DNA of 64,000 nt from Acetobacter pasteurianus subsp. pasteurianus LMG 1262 = NBRC 106471 (GTDB lineage: Bacteria > Pseudomonadota > Alphaproteobacteria > Acetobacterales > Acetobacteraceae): the NCBI RefSeq assembly GCF_000285275.1, contig NZ_CADO01000139.1, positions 335,106 through 399,105 of the forward strand, in the 5' to 3' direction. This document shows, piece by piece, positions 36,323 through 46,700 of the stretch (its first letter is position 1; each line of letters begins with the position of its first letter). Position numbers and translations under genes: made by a program. Under the pieces are notes generated by a model, which saw only the letters and a program-made list of their open reading frames with translations, made no database searches and was not told the origin of the DNA.

Positions 36323-37267
36323 TCAACCCACAGATTTATCCGTGGCAGCAGATGTTTCGGCCTGAGCAGGCGTTGCAGACTGTTCGGCCAGCTTGCGCAC
36401 GCGCACGCGGCGGATGTGCCGGGCATCTGCATCCAACACGCGGAAGAGATAGCCATTTTCATGCGTCAGCACTTCACCACGGGTGGGTACATGCCCAGCC
36501 ATGCGGAACACAAGGCCGCCCACGGTTTCAATTTCGGCCTCTCTCTCACTGTCCGTCAGAATGGGGCCGATGGCTTTTTCAAATTCTTCAATCGGGCAGC
36601 GGGCATCTATATCGAAAGATCCATCCGGGCGTGGGGTGATCATGACGATAGCAGGCTCATCATGCTCATCCGAAATGTCACCCACAATGGTTTCAATCAG
36701 ATCTTCAATGGTCACCAAACCATCAATGCCGCCGTATTCATCAATCACAAGCGCCATGTGGGTCTGACGCTGGCGCATTTGCAACAGCAGGTCCAGCACC
36801 GGAATTTGCGGCGCAATCATCAGCGGTTGGCGCAAAAGCACTTCCAGATTAAACGCCTCGCTGGTGCCAACATAGGCAATCAGATCCTTCACATGGATCA
36901 TGCCTACAATATCATCCAACTGATCGCGATACACCGGCATGCGGGAATGGTTTTCCCGCCGCATCATGGCCAGCGCTTCATCCAGACTGATAGAAACCGG
37001 CATGGCCACAATATCGGCGCGGGGCACCATCACATCATCGGCGGAGATGTTGCGCAGACGTAGCACGTTGGCAATAAGTGCGCGTTCCTGCCTGTCTAGC
37101 TCCGGTTTTTCGCCCGTTGCAGATTCTTCGGGTTCATCCGCAGCTTGCTGCACAAGTGCGGCGATGGAACTGCGCAGATCGGTCTGATGTTTTTTGCGGT
37201 GGAAAAAGGAAAACAGGCCGCGACTGCTGGCTTCCTGCTTGTCTGACGAGGAATCGTGTTCGCTCAT
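36323..37267 (-). CDS. corC: CBS-domain CorC/HlyC family protein
   Basis: From ATG 37267 (ATGA overlap with the ybeY stop) the protein has 314 residues. It shows the linker LRNISADDVMVPRADIVAM, two CBS domains (ENHSRMPVYRDQLDDIVGMI; HMALVIDEYGGIDGLVTIEDL) and a C-terminal transporter-associated domain (EAEIETVGGLVFRMAGHVP). No membrane segment is present, as in CorC rather than HlyC/CNNM proteins. CorC is linked to magnesium and cobalt efflux. Part of the miaB-phoH-ybeY-corC block. Confidence 0.9.
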   Translation of the reverse strand: MSEHDSSSDKQEASSRGLFSFFHRKKHQTDLRSSIAALVQQAADEPEESATGEKPELDRQERALIANVLRLRNISADDVMVPRADIVAMPVSISLDEALAMMRRENHSRMPVYRDQLDDIVGMIHVKDLIAYVGTSEAFNLEVLLRQPLMIAPQIPVLDLLLQMRQRQTHMALVIDEYGGIDGLVTIEDLIETIVGDISDEHDEPAIVMITPRPDGSFDIDARCPIEEFEKAIGPILTDSEREAEIETVGGLVFRMAGHVPTRGEVLTHENGYLFRVLDADARHIRRVRVRKLAEQSATPAQAETSAATDKSVG

Positions 37268-37803
37268 GATCGGGGCTTCCAAGGGTTGGGAACCCTGAGC
37301 CGCGAAAGCAGGCGGGATTCCAGCATTTCCATTTCGCGCGCTTCACCAGGGTGGTGGTGGTCATACCCAGCCAGATGGAGGCTGCCGTGAATGACCAGAT
37401 GCGCAAGATGGTCTGCAACAGGTTTGCCGGCTTTGCGCGCTTCGCGCACTACGGTTTCCAGTGCCAGAATAATGTCTCCACCGGTAATGCCGGGCGGAGG
37501 TTCAAACGTCAGCACATTGGTGGGGCGGTGCTTGCCACGGTGGCGGCCGTTCAGTTCGCGCACCTCCCGATCTGTTGCAAGCACAACAGTATCGGGCAGG
37601 CCGCCATATTCTGAACAGGCGGCCAGAGCGCGCCAAACCAGCTGTTCCGGGTTGTGCACATAAGAGCGCCAGCGCCTATCCCGGATAAGGATTTCAGGGC
37701 CTTCGTTCTGCTCATCGGAAAAAACAGCCTGGAAAGGCAGGCTTTTTTCTGGGGCATCCATATCCTGCATAGGGATATGGGCGGGGCTACTTGGCGGTTC
37801 CAT
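37264..37803 (-). CDS. ybeY: Endoribonuclease YbeY (rRNA maturation)
   Basis: A 179-residue protein with the YbeY metal motif HLVIHGSLHLAGYDHHH (three His) and the preceding ELNGRHRGKHRPTNVLTFEP. It acts in 16S rRNA maturation and ribosome quality control. CAGGAG lies five bases before the ATG at 37803. That ribosome site lies inside the end of phoH, which overlaps ybeY by 17 bases. Confidence 0.95.
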   Translation of the reverse strand: MEPPSSPAHIPMQDMDAPEKSLPFQAVFSDEQNEGPEILIRDRRWRSYVHNPEQLVWRALAACSEYGGLPDTVVLATDREVRELNGRHRGKHRPTNVLTFEPPPGITGGDIILALETVVREARKAGKPVADHLAHLVIHGSLHLAGYDHHHPGEAREMEMLESRLLSRLRVPNPWKPRS

Positions 37804-38872
37804 TTTTCTCCTGACGGCCCTTGCTACGGGAGGGTTCCCTTACAGCCGTCGCCTTTGCATCATAGGCTTCAATAATGCGGGCGACTAGCTTATGCCGCAC
37901 CACATCTGTCGAATCAAAGCGGGAAATGGTAATTCCCTTGACGTTTTCAAGCGTTTCCACCGCATCACGCAGGCCGGAGGTGGTGCCTGCGGGCAGGTCG
38001 ATCTGTGTGAGATCCCCCGTCACCACCATGCGGGAGCCGGGGCCAAGGCGGGTCAGAAACATCTTCATCTGCGCAATAGTGGTGTTCTGGGCTTCATCCA
38101 GAATAACAAAGGCATGAGAGAGCGTGCGCCCGCGCATAAAGGCCAGCGGAGCCACCTCAATATCCCCCGATGCCATGCGCCGCACGACCTGATCCCCCGG
38201 CAGCATATCATAAAGGGCATCGTATAGCGGGCGCAGGTAGGGGTCGATCTTGTCTTTCATATCTCCGGGCAAAAAGCCCAAGCGCTCACCAGCTTCCACT
38301 GCCGGGCGGGAGAGAATGATCCGATCAATGGAGCCAGCCTGCATCATGGCCACGGCCTGTGCCACGGCCAGATAGGTTTTGCCTGTGCCTGCGGGGCCAA
38401 TACCAAACACCAGCTCCTTTTTGGCCAGCGCTTTCATATATGCAGCCTGACCGGGGGAGCGGGGCTCAATATTGCCATGCCGCATACGGATAACGGGCAG
38501 ATCGCCTTCCATTTCCGGGGCAGCCTGCGGGGTGTTGGGGAGAATGCTGGTGGTGTTCTGGGGCGGTCGGGACATGCGTATGGCGGCCTCTATGCTGCTG
38601 ATATCCACGTTTTCGCCTGCTGCCAGTTTTTGGTACAGCACGCTTAGTACCGCACGTGTGCGGGCCGTTTGTTCAGGAACACCTTGGATGGAAATGCGGT
38701 TGCCGCGCCGGGCAACCTCCACTTCCAAACCTTCTTCCAAGCAGCGCAGGTGCTTGTCGTGGTCTCCCACAAGGCGCGCCAGAAGGGTGTTATCTTCAAA
38801 CTGCAGGGTAGCAGAGGCATGGGGCATTTCTGCAGCCATGCGGGGTGAGGCGGAAATACGCGTGCTACTCAA
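37787..38872 (-). CDS. phoH: PhoH family ATPase
   Basis: A PhoH-like P-loop ATPase. Walker A is in [20 protein letters not shown] and Walker B in [14 protein letters not shown]. The family segments [19 protein letters not shown] and [14 protein letters not shown] are also present. An N-terminal KH-like region precedes the ATPase. The start is uncertain: TTG 38872 overlaps the miaB stop as TTGA and is used here (361 residues); GTG 38884 and ATG 38839 are alternatives. The ATG 38839 start best fits family length but has no ribosome site. It often pairs with YbeY, as here, and is thought to act in RNA metabolism. Confidence 0.9.
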   Translation of the reverse strand: MSSTRISASPRMAAEMPHASATLQFEDNTLLARLVGDHDKHLRCLEEGLEVEVARRGNRISIQGVPEQTARTRAVLSVLYQKLAAGENVDISSIEAAIRMSRPPQNTTSILPNTPQAAPEMEGDLPVIRMRHGNIEPRSPGQAAYMKALAKKELVFGIGPAGTGKTYLAVAQAVAMMQAGSIDRIILSRPAVEAGERLGFLPGDMKDKIDPYLRPLYDALYDMLPGDQVVRRMASGDIEVAPLAFMRGRTLSHAFVILDEAQNTTIAQMKMFLTRLGPGSRMVVTGDLTQIDLPAGTTSGLRDAVETLENVKGITISRFDSTDVVRHKLVARIIEAYDAKATAVREPSRSKGRQEKNGTAK

Positions 38873-40254
38873 GCGGACACACACTCCTCTTCTAAAACGC
38901 CGGACAGGGAGTTGGTCAGGCGTTCAACAATACGCACGGGCAGTTCCTTGCCAATCAGATGCTTGGGCCCAGAAACATGCACAGGCTGCAACCACGGAGA
39001 ACGTCCGGCAATCTGCCCCGGTTTCCGTCCTTCTGAGGTAAACAGAACAGGAATGGTTTTACCCACAAGTGTTGCATTAAAGGCATCCTGCTGTTCACGC
39101 AGCAGGGCCTGCAAGGCTTGTAAGCGGGTATCCTTCACATCCTCTGGCACCTGCATGCCAGCGCCTGCGGCTGGGGTGCCGGGGCGTGGGGAGTATTTGA
39201 AGGAATAAGCCAGAGCAAAGCCAACATCACGCACAAGCTGCATGGTGGCTTCAAAGTCCTCATCCGTTTCACCGGGGTGGCCCACAATGAAATCGGATGA
39301 AAGCGCAAGATCTGGCCGGGCTTCACGCAGGCGGCGCACGATATCCCGATATTCATCTGCCGTGTGGCCACGGTTCATGGCACGCAGGATACGGTCAGAC
39401 CCCGCCTGAACTGGTAGATGCAGGAAGGGCATAAGCTGCGGCAGATCACGGTGGGCGGCTATCAGCGCATCATTCATGTCCCGCGGGTGGGATGTCATGT
39501 AACGGATGCGCGAAAGGCCGGGCAGCTTGGCAAGTTCATATGCCAGTTTTGGCAAATCCCACGTTGAGCCATCCGGCCCTTCACCATGATAAGCGTTTAC
39601 GTTCTGCCCCAGCAGGCAGATATCCTTTACGCCGCTTTCCACCATCCGGCGTGCTTCTGCCAGTACGGAAAGCACGGACCGGCTGCTTTCTGCCCCACGT
39701 GTGTAAGGCACCACGCAGAAGGAGCAGAATTTATCACACCCTTCCTGAATGGTCAGGAAAGCCGTGTAATTGCCTGCGGTTTGAGGGGCTTCCGCTTCTG
39801 GCAGAAAATCGAATTTCTGTTCTGCGGGAAAATCCGTTTCAATAACGGCACCGCCGGCACGGGCTGCACGGGCCACCATTTCTGGCAGGCGGTGATAGGT
39901 TTGCGGGCCCAGCACAATATCTACATACGGTGCGCGGGCCAGAATTTCCTGCCCCTCGGCCTGCGCCACGCACCCGGCTACGGCAATAATGGTGTGCTGC
40001 CCGGATGTTTCCCGCGCTTCCTTGATTTTGCGCAGGCGGCCGAGTTCTGAAAACACCTTTTCTGCCGCTTTATCCCGAATGTGGCAGGTGTTCAGGATGA
40101 TCATGTCTGCTGTATCTGGCGTGGCAACTGGCTGATAGCCAAGTGGCCGCAGAACATCCCCCATGCGTGCACTATCATACACATTCATCTGGCAACCCCA
40201 CGTAATAACGTGCAGGCCACGGGCAGGGGATGTGTTGGCTGGGGTTCCGGTCAT
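38869..40254 (-). CDS. miaB: tRNA-2-methylthio-N6-dimethylallyladenosine synthase
   Basis: From ATG 40254 the protein has 461 residues. The N-terminal MTTase domain holds three cluster cysteines ([36 protein letters not shown]). The radical-SAM site is [16 protein letters not shown] (CxxxCxxC), and a C-terminal TRAM domain includes [11 protein letters not shown]. It methylthiolates i6A37 in tRNAs reading U-starting codons. It heads the miaB-phoH-ybeY-corC operon. Confidence 0.96.
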   Translation of the reverse strand: MTGTPANTSPARGLHVITWGCQMNVYDSARMGDVLRPLGYQPVATPDTADMIILNTCHIRDKAAEKVFSELGRLRKIKEARETSGQHTIIAVAGCVAQAEGQEILARAPYVDIVLGPQTYHRLPEMVARAARAGGAVIETDFPAEQKFDFLPEAEAPQTAGNYTAFLTIQEGCDKFCSFCVVPYTRGAESSRSVLSVLAEARRMVESGVKDICLLGQNVNAYHGEGPDGSTWDLPKLAYELAKLPGLSRIRYMTSHPRDMNDALIAAHRDLPQLMPFLHLPVQAGSDRILRAMNRGHTADEYRDIVRRLREARPDLALSSDFIVGHPGETDEDFEATMQLVRDVGFALAYSFKYSPRPGTPAAGAGMQVPEDVKDTRLQALQALLREQQDAFNATLVGKTIPVLFTSEGRKPGQIAGRSPWLQPVHVSGPKHLIGKELPVRIVERLTNSLSGVLEEECVSA

Positions 40255-40458
40255 GATGGCAGGCGCTCCGCTATGCCGCTGGCCCATTCCATGCGGCAGG
40301 TGGAGGAAATCGGGCCAGAGCGCGTGCAGGTCAAGCCTCTTTTCTCACCAAGGCGAGAATAGTGGAGATGTCAGAACGGCCAAAAAGTATTCTGACGCTT
40401 AACAGACCGAATGTTCCTTATGGGTTTGGTGGCCTGTAACAGCCACCTGTTTTGCTGC

Positions 40459-41550
40459 CTAAAGTCTTATACGTATTGAAGCAAAAAATGAGGCGGTTCT
40501 GTCAAGTATCCTTTTGGCTTTCTTGACAGAAGGCGGCAGAAAATTAGCGGGCAGGGTGGCGGGGTTAAACCGGCCTTTTATAACCGTAGGCTTGCGGTTT
40601 TGGCGCAGTTCCGCCGCACCTATGGAAACAGCCTTCCATGCCGCCTGTGCCAGAGCCTTGCGGCTTGGGAACATATCAGGGTCCAGCGGTTCGTGCAGCA
40701 ACACGGTTGCGCGGGAGCGCTTCCACTTCAGCAAGGACCATACATGGGGGCCAAGGTCCATATCTCCGTACCATGAAAACACAGGGCGGCGGAGGCGGGA
40801 AATGGGCAGGTCTTCCAACCGGTCATACACAAGGGATACGGGCTGGATCAGGGGCGTCATGCCCGGTTCGAAGGTGATGGGCAGAAGGCTTTTATCCATG
40901 CCTTCCTTCAGCCGAGGCAATTTTGCGATGGCAAAAAAGGCGGACATGAACGGCAGCACGCGGGAGCCATCGGATGAAGTGCCTTCAGGGAACAGGACAA
41001 GATTATCCCCTTCCACCATGCGGCGGATCATTTCATCCCGCTCACGCCCGGTGGTGCTGCGCTGGCGGCTGACAAAAATGGTGCGTCCGATTTGGGAGAC
41101 CAAGCCCATGATGGGCCATTTTTCAATATCGCCCTTGGCCACAAACACGGAAGGCAGAATGGTGCCCAGCACCGGCACATCCAACCAGGACATGTGGTTG
41201 CAAATATAGATAACGGGCCGTTCACCCCGCTGGCGGGCCTTTAGGCCACCCACCGTGCCCACGCGTTGCCCCACAACATGGATCTGCAACCCGATAATAC
41301 GGCACAGCACACCCCAGATCACCCGCGTCCAGCGGATTTTGGGTGTGCCGGGCACAAGCAGCAGGCAGGCTTCAAAACCCACAGACAGCGGCACCCAAAC
41401 AACCAGCGCACCAAGGCGCAGGGCCGCCCTTAAATCTGCCGTGCGGCGGAAATAGGCTTCCACCCACGCAGGTAAAGGGGAAATGCCATGGGGCTTCTTT
41501 TTGGGGGAAGCGTAGGGGGGGCGGGTTTGGTCAGACGGGCGTGGTGTCAT
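40459..41550 (-). CDS. Lysophospholipid acyltransferase (PlsC-like)
   Basis: From ATG 41550 the protein has 363 residues (TTG 41586 would be longer). A TM segment (LGALVVWVPLSVGFEACLLLV) precedes the acyltransferase domain. The domain carries the catalytic CNHMSWLDVPVL (NHxxxxD), GRTIFVSRQRS and LVLFPEGTSSDGSRVLPF (FPEGT). It probably acylates lysophosphatidic acid or another lysophospholipid at the inner membrane. The C-terminal extension beyond the core is positively charged. 171 bases lie between it and miaB, with a GGTGGC/GCCACC hairpin in the spacer. Confidence 0.85.
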   Translation of the reverse strand: MTPRPSDQTRPPYASPKKKPHGISPLPAWVEAYFRRTADLRAALRLGALVVWVPLSVGFEACLLLVPGTPKIRWTRVIWGVLCRIIGLQIHVVGQRVGTVGGLKARQRGERPVIYICNHMSWLDVPVLGTILPSVFVAKGDIEKWPIMGLVSQIGRTIFVSRQRSTTGRERDEMIRRMVEGDNLVLFPEGTSSDGSRVLPFMSAFFAIAKLPRLKEGMDKSLLPITFEPGMTPLIQPVSLVYDRLEDLPISRLRRPVFSWYGDMDLGPHVWSLLKWKRSRATVLLHEPLDPDMFPSRKALAQAAWKAVSIGAAELRQNRKPTVIKGRFNPATLPANFLPPSVKKAKRILDRTASFFASIRIRL

Positions 41551-41803
41551 CGTTTCATTTCTGCCAGACACAGCTCTGTCGGACAAACGCGCCCGGCAGC
41601 GGCGCAGATGGAATGAAAAAGCATGCGCTCTCTTACCGCGATTTTAGCCGGCTGGACAATCCATCTCCCAATTTAAGCGTAACAGAAGCTGTTTTCGGCT
41701 TCGGCACCGCATTTTTGTCATGGTATGTGCATAAAAGGGTTTGTAAGCAGAACTTTGACAAATAGGTGGCAGGCAGATTTTAGTGAGGACACGCAAGAAC
41801 AAC

Positions 41804-43732
41804 ATGCTGAACAGGCTTGCTCTCACTGCGAATCGTGTTCTGGCTGGTGCCGCCTTGTGGGGTGCATCGTCCTGTCTGTCATGGTCATGGGCGGCAAACC
41901 CGCAGCCGTACACCACCAAGCTGGTGCCTACGGGGGAGGCGGATCTGGATACGGCTATCAAAAGCTCATCCGATCTCCAGTCTCTCCAAGCCACGCATGC
42001 GGTGGGGCCGTTTGCATTGGCCGGGCGTGTGCGGAATGAATATGACCGCCTGCGCACCGCGCTGGAAAGCTGCGGGTATTACGCAGGCACGGTGCATATC
42101 ACCCTCAGCCGGAATGGCGGCAAAGATGCCGTGAAGATGGACGGGATGTCTCCCGCTCTTTCGCAATGGATCGAATCCGTACCATCAGGTGAGAAAATTC
42201 AGGCCGAGGTGAAGGTGGATAAAGGCCCACTGTTTCATCTGGGCACCGTCACACTGGTAGATGATAAAACCGGCAAACCACCTGTTTTGACGGATGCCCA
42301 GAAAAAAGCCTTTGGCCTTGCGTCGGGCCAGCCTGCGGTTGCCAAAACGGTGCTGGATGGTGGCAGCAATCTGATGGACGCCTTGCGTGAGGATGGGCAT
42401 GCCCTCGCCACGGTGGAAAAACCCAAAGCCTATCTGGAACCCACCACACATACGCTGAACATTACCTACCCCGTAACGCCGGGCCCGGTGCTGAATATTG
42501 GCAAGATAGACACAACCGGCCTGAAGCAGGTGCATGAAAAGTTCGTGCGCCGCCGTATGACGGTGCAGGAAGGGCAGCTTTATCAGCCCTCTAAAATTGA
42601 AAATGCACGGCAGGATCTGGCCTCCGTTGGGGTATTTTCCAACGTAACGGTGCAGGATGCCTCCACCTACGCAGTGGATGGCACCATGCCGCTTGATTTC
42701 AGCTTTAAGGAAGCCAAGCGCCACTCTGTAGGGGCAGAAGGTGGTTATTCCACAGATTTGGGTGCCCGCGCTGGTGGATCATGGACACATTATAACCTGT
42801 TGGGCAATGCAGAACGCCTGCGTCTTACCGCACTGATTACCGGCCTTGGCGGCTCCGCCCAGCAGGGTTTGGGGTATGATGTGTATGCAGATTTTTTCAA
42901 ACCCGATTTTCTGGAACGCAACCAGAATTTGAGTGCGCGTATTGAAGGGCTGCGGCAGTTGTTCTGGTCCTACCGGCAGACGGCGTTTTTGATCCGTGGC
43001 GGTATTACGCGCCCGTTGGCAAAAAACTGGAACGGCAGCTTTGGATTGATGGCCGAGCAGGAAAAGATCGAACAGTTTGATGTAACGCGTGATTACACCA
43101 TTATTTCTGCCCCGCTTTCCGTCATGTTTGATAACACCGGTGTGGGGAACCCTATTGAACCTGCAACGCACGGCGTGCGCGCCAGTATGAGCATTACGCC
43201 CTCTGTTTCCTTGGGGAACAAGGGTAGTGGCACCTCGTTTTTTGCCATCCTGAACGGTACGGCCTCTACCTATTTTGACCTGCACCATCTGGGCATCAGC
43301 AAGCCGGGCAACAGTGTTCTGGCTTTCCGCGGCATGGTTGGCAGTATTCAGGGTGCCAGCACGTGGGATATTCCGCCAGATCAGCGCTTGTATGCAGGGG
43401 GTAGCTCCACGGTGCGAGGCTTCCGCTGGCAGGGCGTGGGGCCGCAGTATAAAAATACGCGCTATGCCATTGGCGGAACTTCTCTGGATGCAGGGAGCGC
43501 CGAATTCCGCCAAAGAATTATCGGTAATGTGGGTATGGCCGGGTTTATAGATGCCGGTCAGGTTGGTAGCAGCAGTTTGCCATTTACCGGCAAGCTGCGC
43601 GTGGGTGCTGGCGGGGGCGTGCGTTATTATACGCCCATTGGCCCCATTCGGCTGGATGTTGCCGTACCCCTTAACCGCGCCCCACGGGGCGATAAGTGGG
43701 ACCTGTATATCGGCCTTGGGGAGACATTCTAA
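41804..43732 (+). CDS. tamA: TamA, Omp85-family outer membrane assembly protein
   Basis: From ATG 41804 the protein has 642 residues (GTG 41783 is possible). A signal peptide (LALTANRVLAGAALWGASS...SWA) is followed by POTRA-like repeats (about residues 30-280: VKVDKGPLFHLGTVTLVDDK; KIDTTGLKQVHEKFVRRRMTV). A C-terminal 16-strand type barrel follows, with RLYAGGSSTVRGFRWQGVGP (the VRGF lid-lock motif) and a final Phe (GLGETF). With TamB it inserts proteins or moves phospholipids to the outer membrane. Its stop overlaps the tamB ATG (TAATG). Confidence 0.92.
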   Translation: MLNRLALTANRVLAGAALWGASSCLSWSWAANPQPYTTKLVPTGEADLDTAIKSSSDLQSLQATHAVGPFALAGRVRNEYDRLRTALESCGYYAGTVHITLSRNGGKDAVKMDGMSPALSQWIESVPSGEKIQAEVKVDKGPLFHLGTVTLVDDKTGKPPVLTDAQKKAFGLASGQPAVAKTVLDGGSNLMDALREDGHALATVEKPKAYLEPTTHTLNITYPVTPGPVLNIGKIDTTGLKQVHEKFVRRRMTVQEGQLYQPSKIENARQDLASVGVFSNVTVQDASTYAVDGTMPLDFSFKEAKRHSVGAEGGYSTDLGARAGGSWTHYNLLGNAERLRLTALITGLGGSAQQGLGYDVYADFFKPDFLERNQNLSARIEGLRQLFWSYRQTAFLIRGGITRPLAKNWNGSFGLMAEQEKIEQFDVTRDYTIISAPLSVMFDNTGVGNPIEPATHGVRASMSITPSVSLGNKGSGTSFFAILNGTASTYFDLHHLGISKPGNSVLAFRGMVGSIQGASTWDIPPDQRLYAGGSSTVRGFRWQGVGPQYKNTRYAIGGTSLDAGSAEFRQRIIGNVGMAGFIDAGQVGSSSLPFTGKLRVGAGGGVRYYTPIGPIRLDVAVPLNRAPRGDKWDLYIGLGETF

Positions 43733-46700
43733 TGGCCGATACGCCAGAACCCATTCTGCCGCGCACTCCGGATAAACCTGCCCGCCCGCTCTGGCGGCGT
43801 ATGGGGCGCATTGCCCTTATAACTGGTGGTTCTCTGGTTGGTATAACCGGCCTTGCTGTGGCTGTTTTGCTGGTGGGGGCCAATACCGGGCCGGGCCGCA
43901 AAATGCTTATGCATCAGGCATCCTCCCTTACGGGCGGGATGATCGGGCTTTCGGGTATGTCTGGGCGCTTCCCCGATAACTTCCGGCTGGATACGCTGGA
44001 AATTCGCGATAAACAGGGCGCTTGGCTTACGCTGCATAACGTGGCGCTTAATTGGTCACCTTTGGCTATAATTGGGCGGACAGCGCGTATTTACGCCGTT
44101 ACGGCAGATGAACTGGATATTCCACGCCTGCCTGTGTCTGACCCAGCCAAGCCCGCGACACCTTCCAAAAGTTCGCCTTCCGCGCTGCATCTGGGTGTGG
44201 ATATTCGCAAGCTTGCGGTGGGGCGTATTAATGTGGGGGCTGCACTTGCGGGTTCTCCCGCCAGTTTTGCTCTGGCTGGGCATGGCAAGATTTCAAACAT
44301 TGATCCGGTTATCAACGGGCTCAGTCTGCCGTCTCTGCCGGGGGCAGATATTGCCCTGCACCTGAAAAGGCTGGATGCCGCCGGACAGATTGATCTGGCA
44401 ACTACTACAGGCAAAGGCAAGCTGAGCCTGCATCTGGATGCCAGCGAGGGCACGGATGGTTTTGCCGCCACACGCCTGAAAATGCCGCAACTGGTGCCTT
44501 TGGCGCTCAAGCTGGATATCAATGGGCCACCATCTGCCGCTGTACTAGGCTTTGCCGCTTCTGCCGGGGATATAAAAGCCCATGCAGATGGCGTGCTGGA
44601 TCTGCTGGCCGAAAAGCTGGGCAATTTGAATACCGGGGTAGATGCGCCAGCCATGTCCCTTTCGCCTGATCTGGCATGGGGCGGTATTCATTTAGGGGCG
44701 CAGCTTCACGGTAAAATGGCCGCACCGCTGGGCACGGCGCAGGTGCAGGTAGATCAGCTTGCTGCATCTGGCGCTGGCGTGGGTACGCTGAAAGTTCAGT
44801 TCTCGGGGGAGAACGGCAGTGCCGATATGGCCAATTTGCTGCATGTGGTGGCAACGGCAGATGGCGTGCGCCTGCCGGGCAAGGCACCTACGCTGCTGGC
44901 TTCTGCCCCGTTGCAGCTTGATGCGCAGTTGGAGCCACAAAAACCCGGCAAGCCGCTGGCCTTTACGCTTTCTCACCCTTTACTGAATCTTTCTGGCAAT
45001 GTGCAATCAGCGGCTCCGCAGCGCGGCACGGTGGCGTTAAAGCTGCCTGATCTGCTACCGTTTGGTGAAATGGCCGGCACGCCTTTGCGCGGCAGTGCTG
45101 GTATGAACGCACAGTTTGACCTTCCCGCAAAGCCGGAGGGAGACACACACCTTACAGCAGATGGCACGCTGGCCATTACGGGGGGGCAGCCTCAGGCCGC
45201 CGGGTTGATTGGGACGGATGGCAAGTTTGCTCTTACGGCCACCATGCGGCCCTTGGCTGCGCAGGATAAGTTGCCAGCAGCCAAGCAGATTGACCTGCAA
45301 AGTCTGACAGTAGATGGCCGTGCCCTGAACCTTAAAGGTGGCGGGCAGGTAAATACAGGCCGGGATATGGATCTGGCGTTTGATCTGGGCCTGACAGATC
45401 TGGCGCGGGCATTACCTTCCCTGCGTGGGGCGCTCACGCTGGCCTTGCAGGCCAAAGGCCCGATGCAGGATTTTACTGCCACACTCCATGCGAAGGGAGA
45501 CCCCGGCACCGCCACCATGCCGCGTGGGCCGATAGAGTTGGATGCCAATGTGCAGCACTTGCCCACTGCGCCAGAAGGTACGGTGCAGGCACATGGCACG
45601 CTTAACCGCGCACCATTGTTGCTGGATGTGGCATTGGCCCAAAGCGCACAGGGTGACAGGCAAGTTGATATTCGCAAACTGTCATGGAACAGCGTGGCCG
45701 GGCAGGGGCAGCTTTCTCTCCCCACAGGTGAGGTGGTGCCGCTGGGCACGTTGGACCTGAAGGTTGGGCGCTTGGCAGATTTTCGCCCGCTTATTGGGCA
45801 GGCTATTTCTGGCGCGCTGGCGGCTTCTGTTAAAACCACGCAGGTGGCGGATAAACCTCAGGTTGCCCTTAAGCTGGATGGCAACGTGGCCATGCCCAGT
45901 GTGAAAATTGGCTCTCTGGCTCTGGCTGGCACGGTAAAAGATCCGGCAGCTCACCCCAATGCTGATCTTACACTTAAACTGGGTGGTCTTTCTGCTTCTG
46001 GCGTAACCGGGCAGGCGCGCCTGAGTGCCAAAGGGCCGGATAACGCTATGGCGCTCACCGCGCAGGTGGGCCCAGCAAGCTGGTCTGGCAGCCCCTTGAT
46101 GCTGGATACCGCAGCCCTGTTAAACCTGCCTGCCAAACAGGTGAAAGTGCAGCGGCTGAATGCCACCGCCAAGCAGGAAACACTGCGCCTTTTGGCACCT
46201 GCATTGGTCTCGTTCGGGGATACGATGGGGGTTGATCGGCTGCGGGCCACGTTGGTAACCGCAGGCAGCCAACCCGCTACCATTGATGTTGCAGGCAAGA
46301 TCAAGCCCTCTTTGGCCGTTACGGCGGACATTCGCAATTTAACGCCCGCACTGGCGCATCCGTTTGCGCCAGATTTTAAGGCATCCGGCACGGTTTCCGT
46401 TCAGGCCAAGGTGGCGGGAACGTTAAATGCCCCCCAAGGGCAGGTGAAGCTGACCGGGCGAGATTTGCGCATGGCTGGCAGTTCTGCCGCTGCGTCCATT
46501 CCGCCATTGCATCTGGATGCCGCAGCCAATCTGGCAGGAAGTTCTGCCAAGGTGCAGGTTGCCGCGGGCGCTGGCCCCAAGTTGAACATGAACGTGGCAG
46601 GTACAGCCCCGCTGAACAAAACCGGCCCGATGAATTTGCGCGTAAATGGCAATCTGGATTTAAGCATTGCCAATGGCATTCTGGGTGCGCAGGCGCGGCA

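Noticed and set aside
40288..40458. GGTGGC/GCCACC hairpin between miaB and the acyltransferase gene as a terminator
   Set aside because: The T-rich tail is on the plus strand, where no gene would need it. On the gene strand there is no T run.
41613..41765. A 50-codon ORF (MKKHALSYRDFS...) upstream of tamA
   Set aside because: No usable ribosome site spacing, no terminator, and it lies in the probable tamA promoter region. It is more likely chance.
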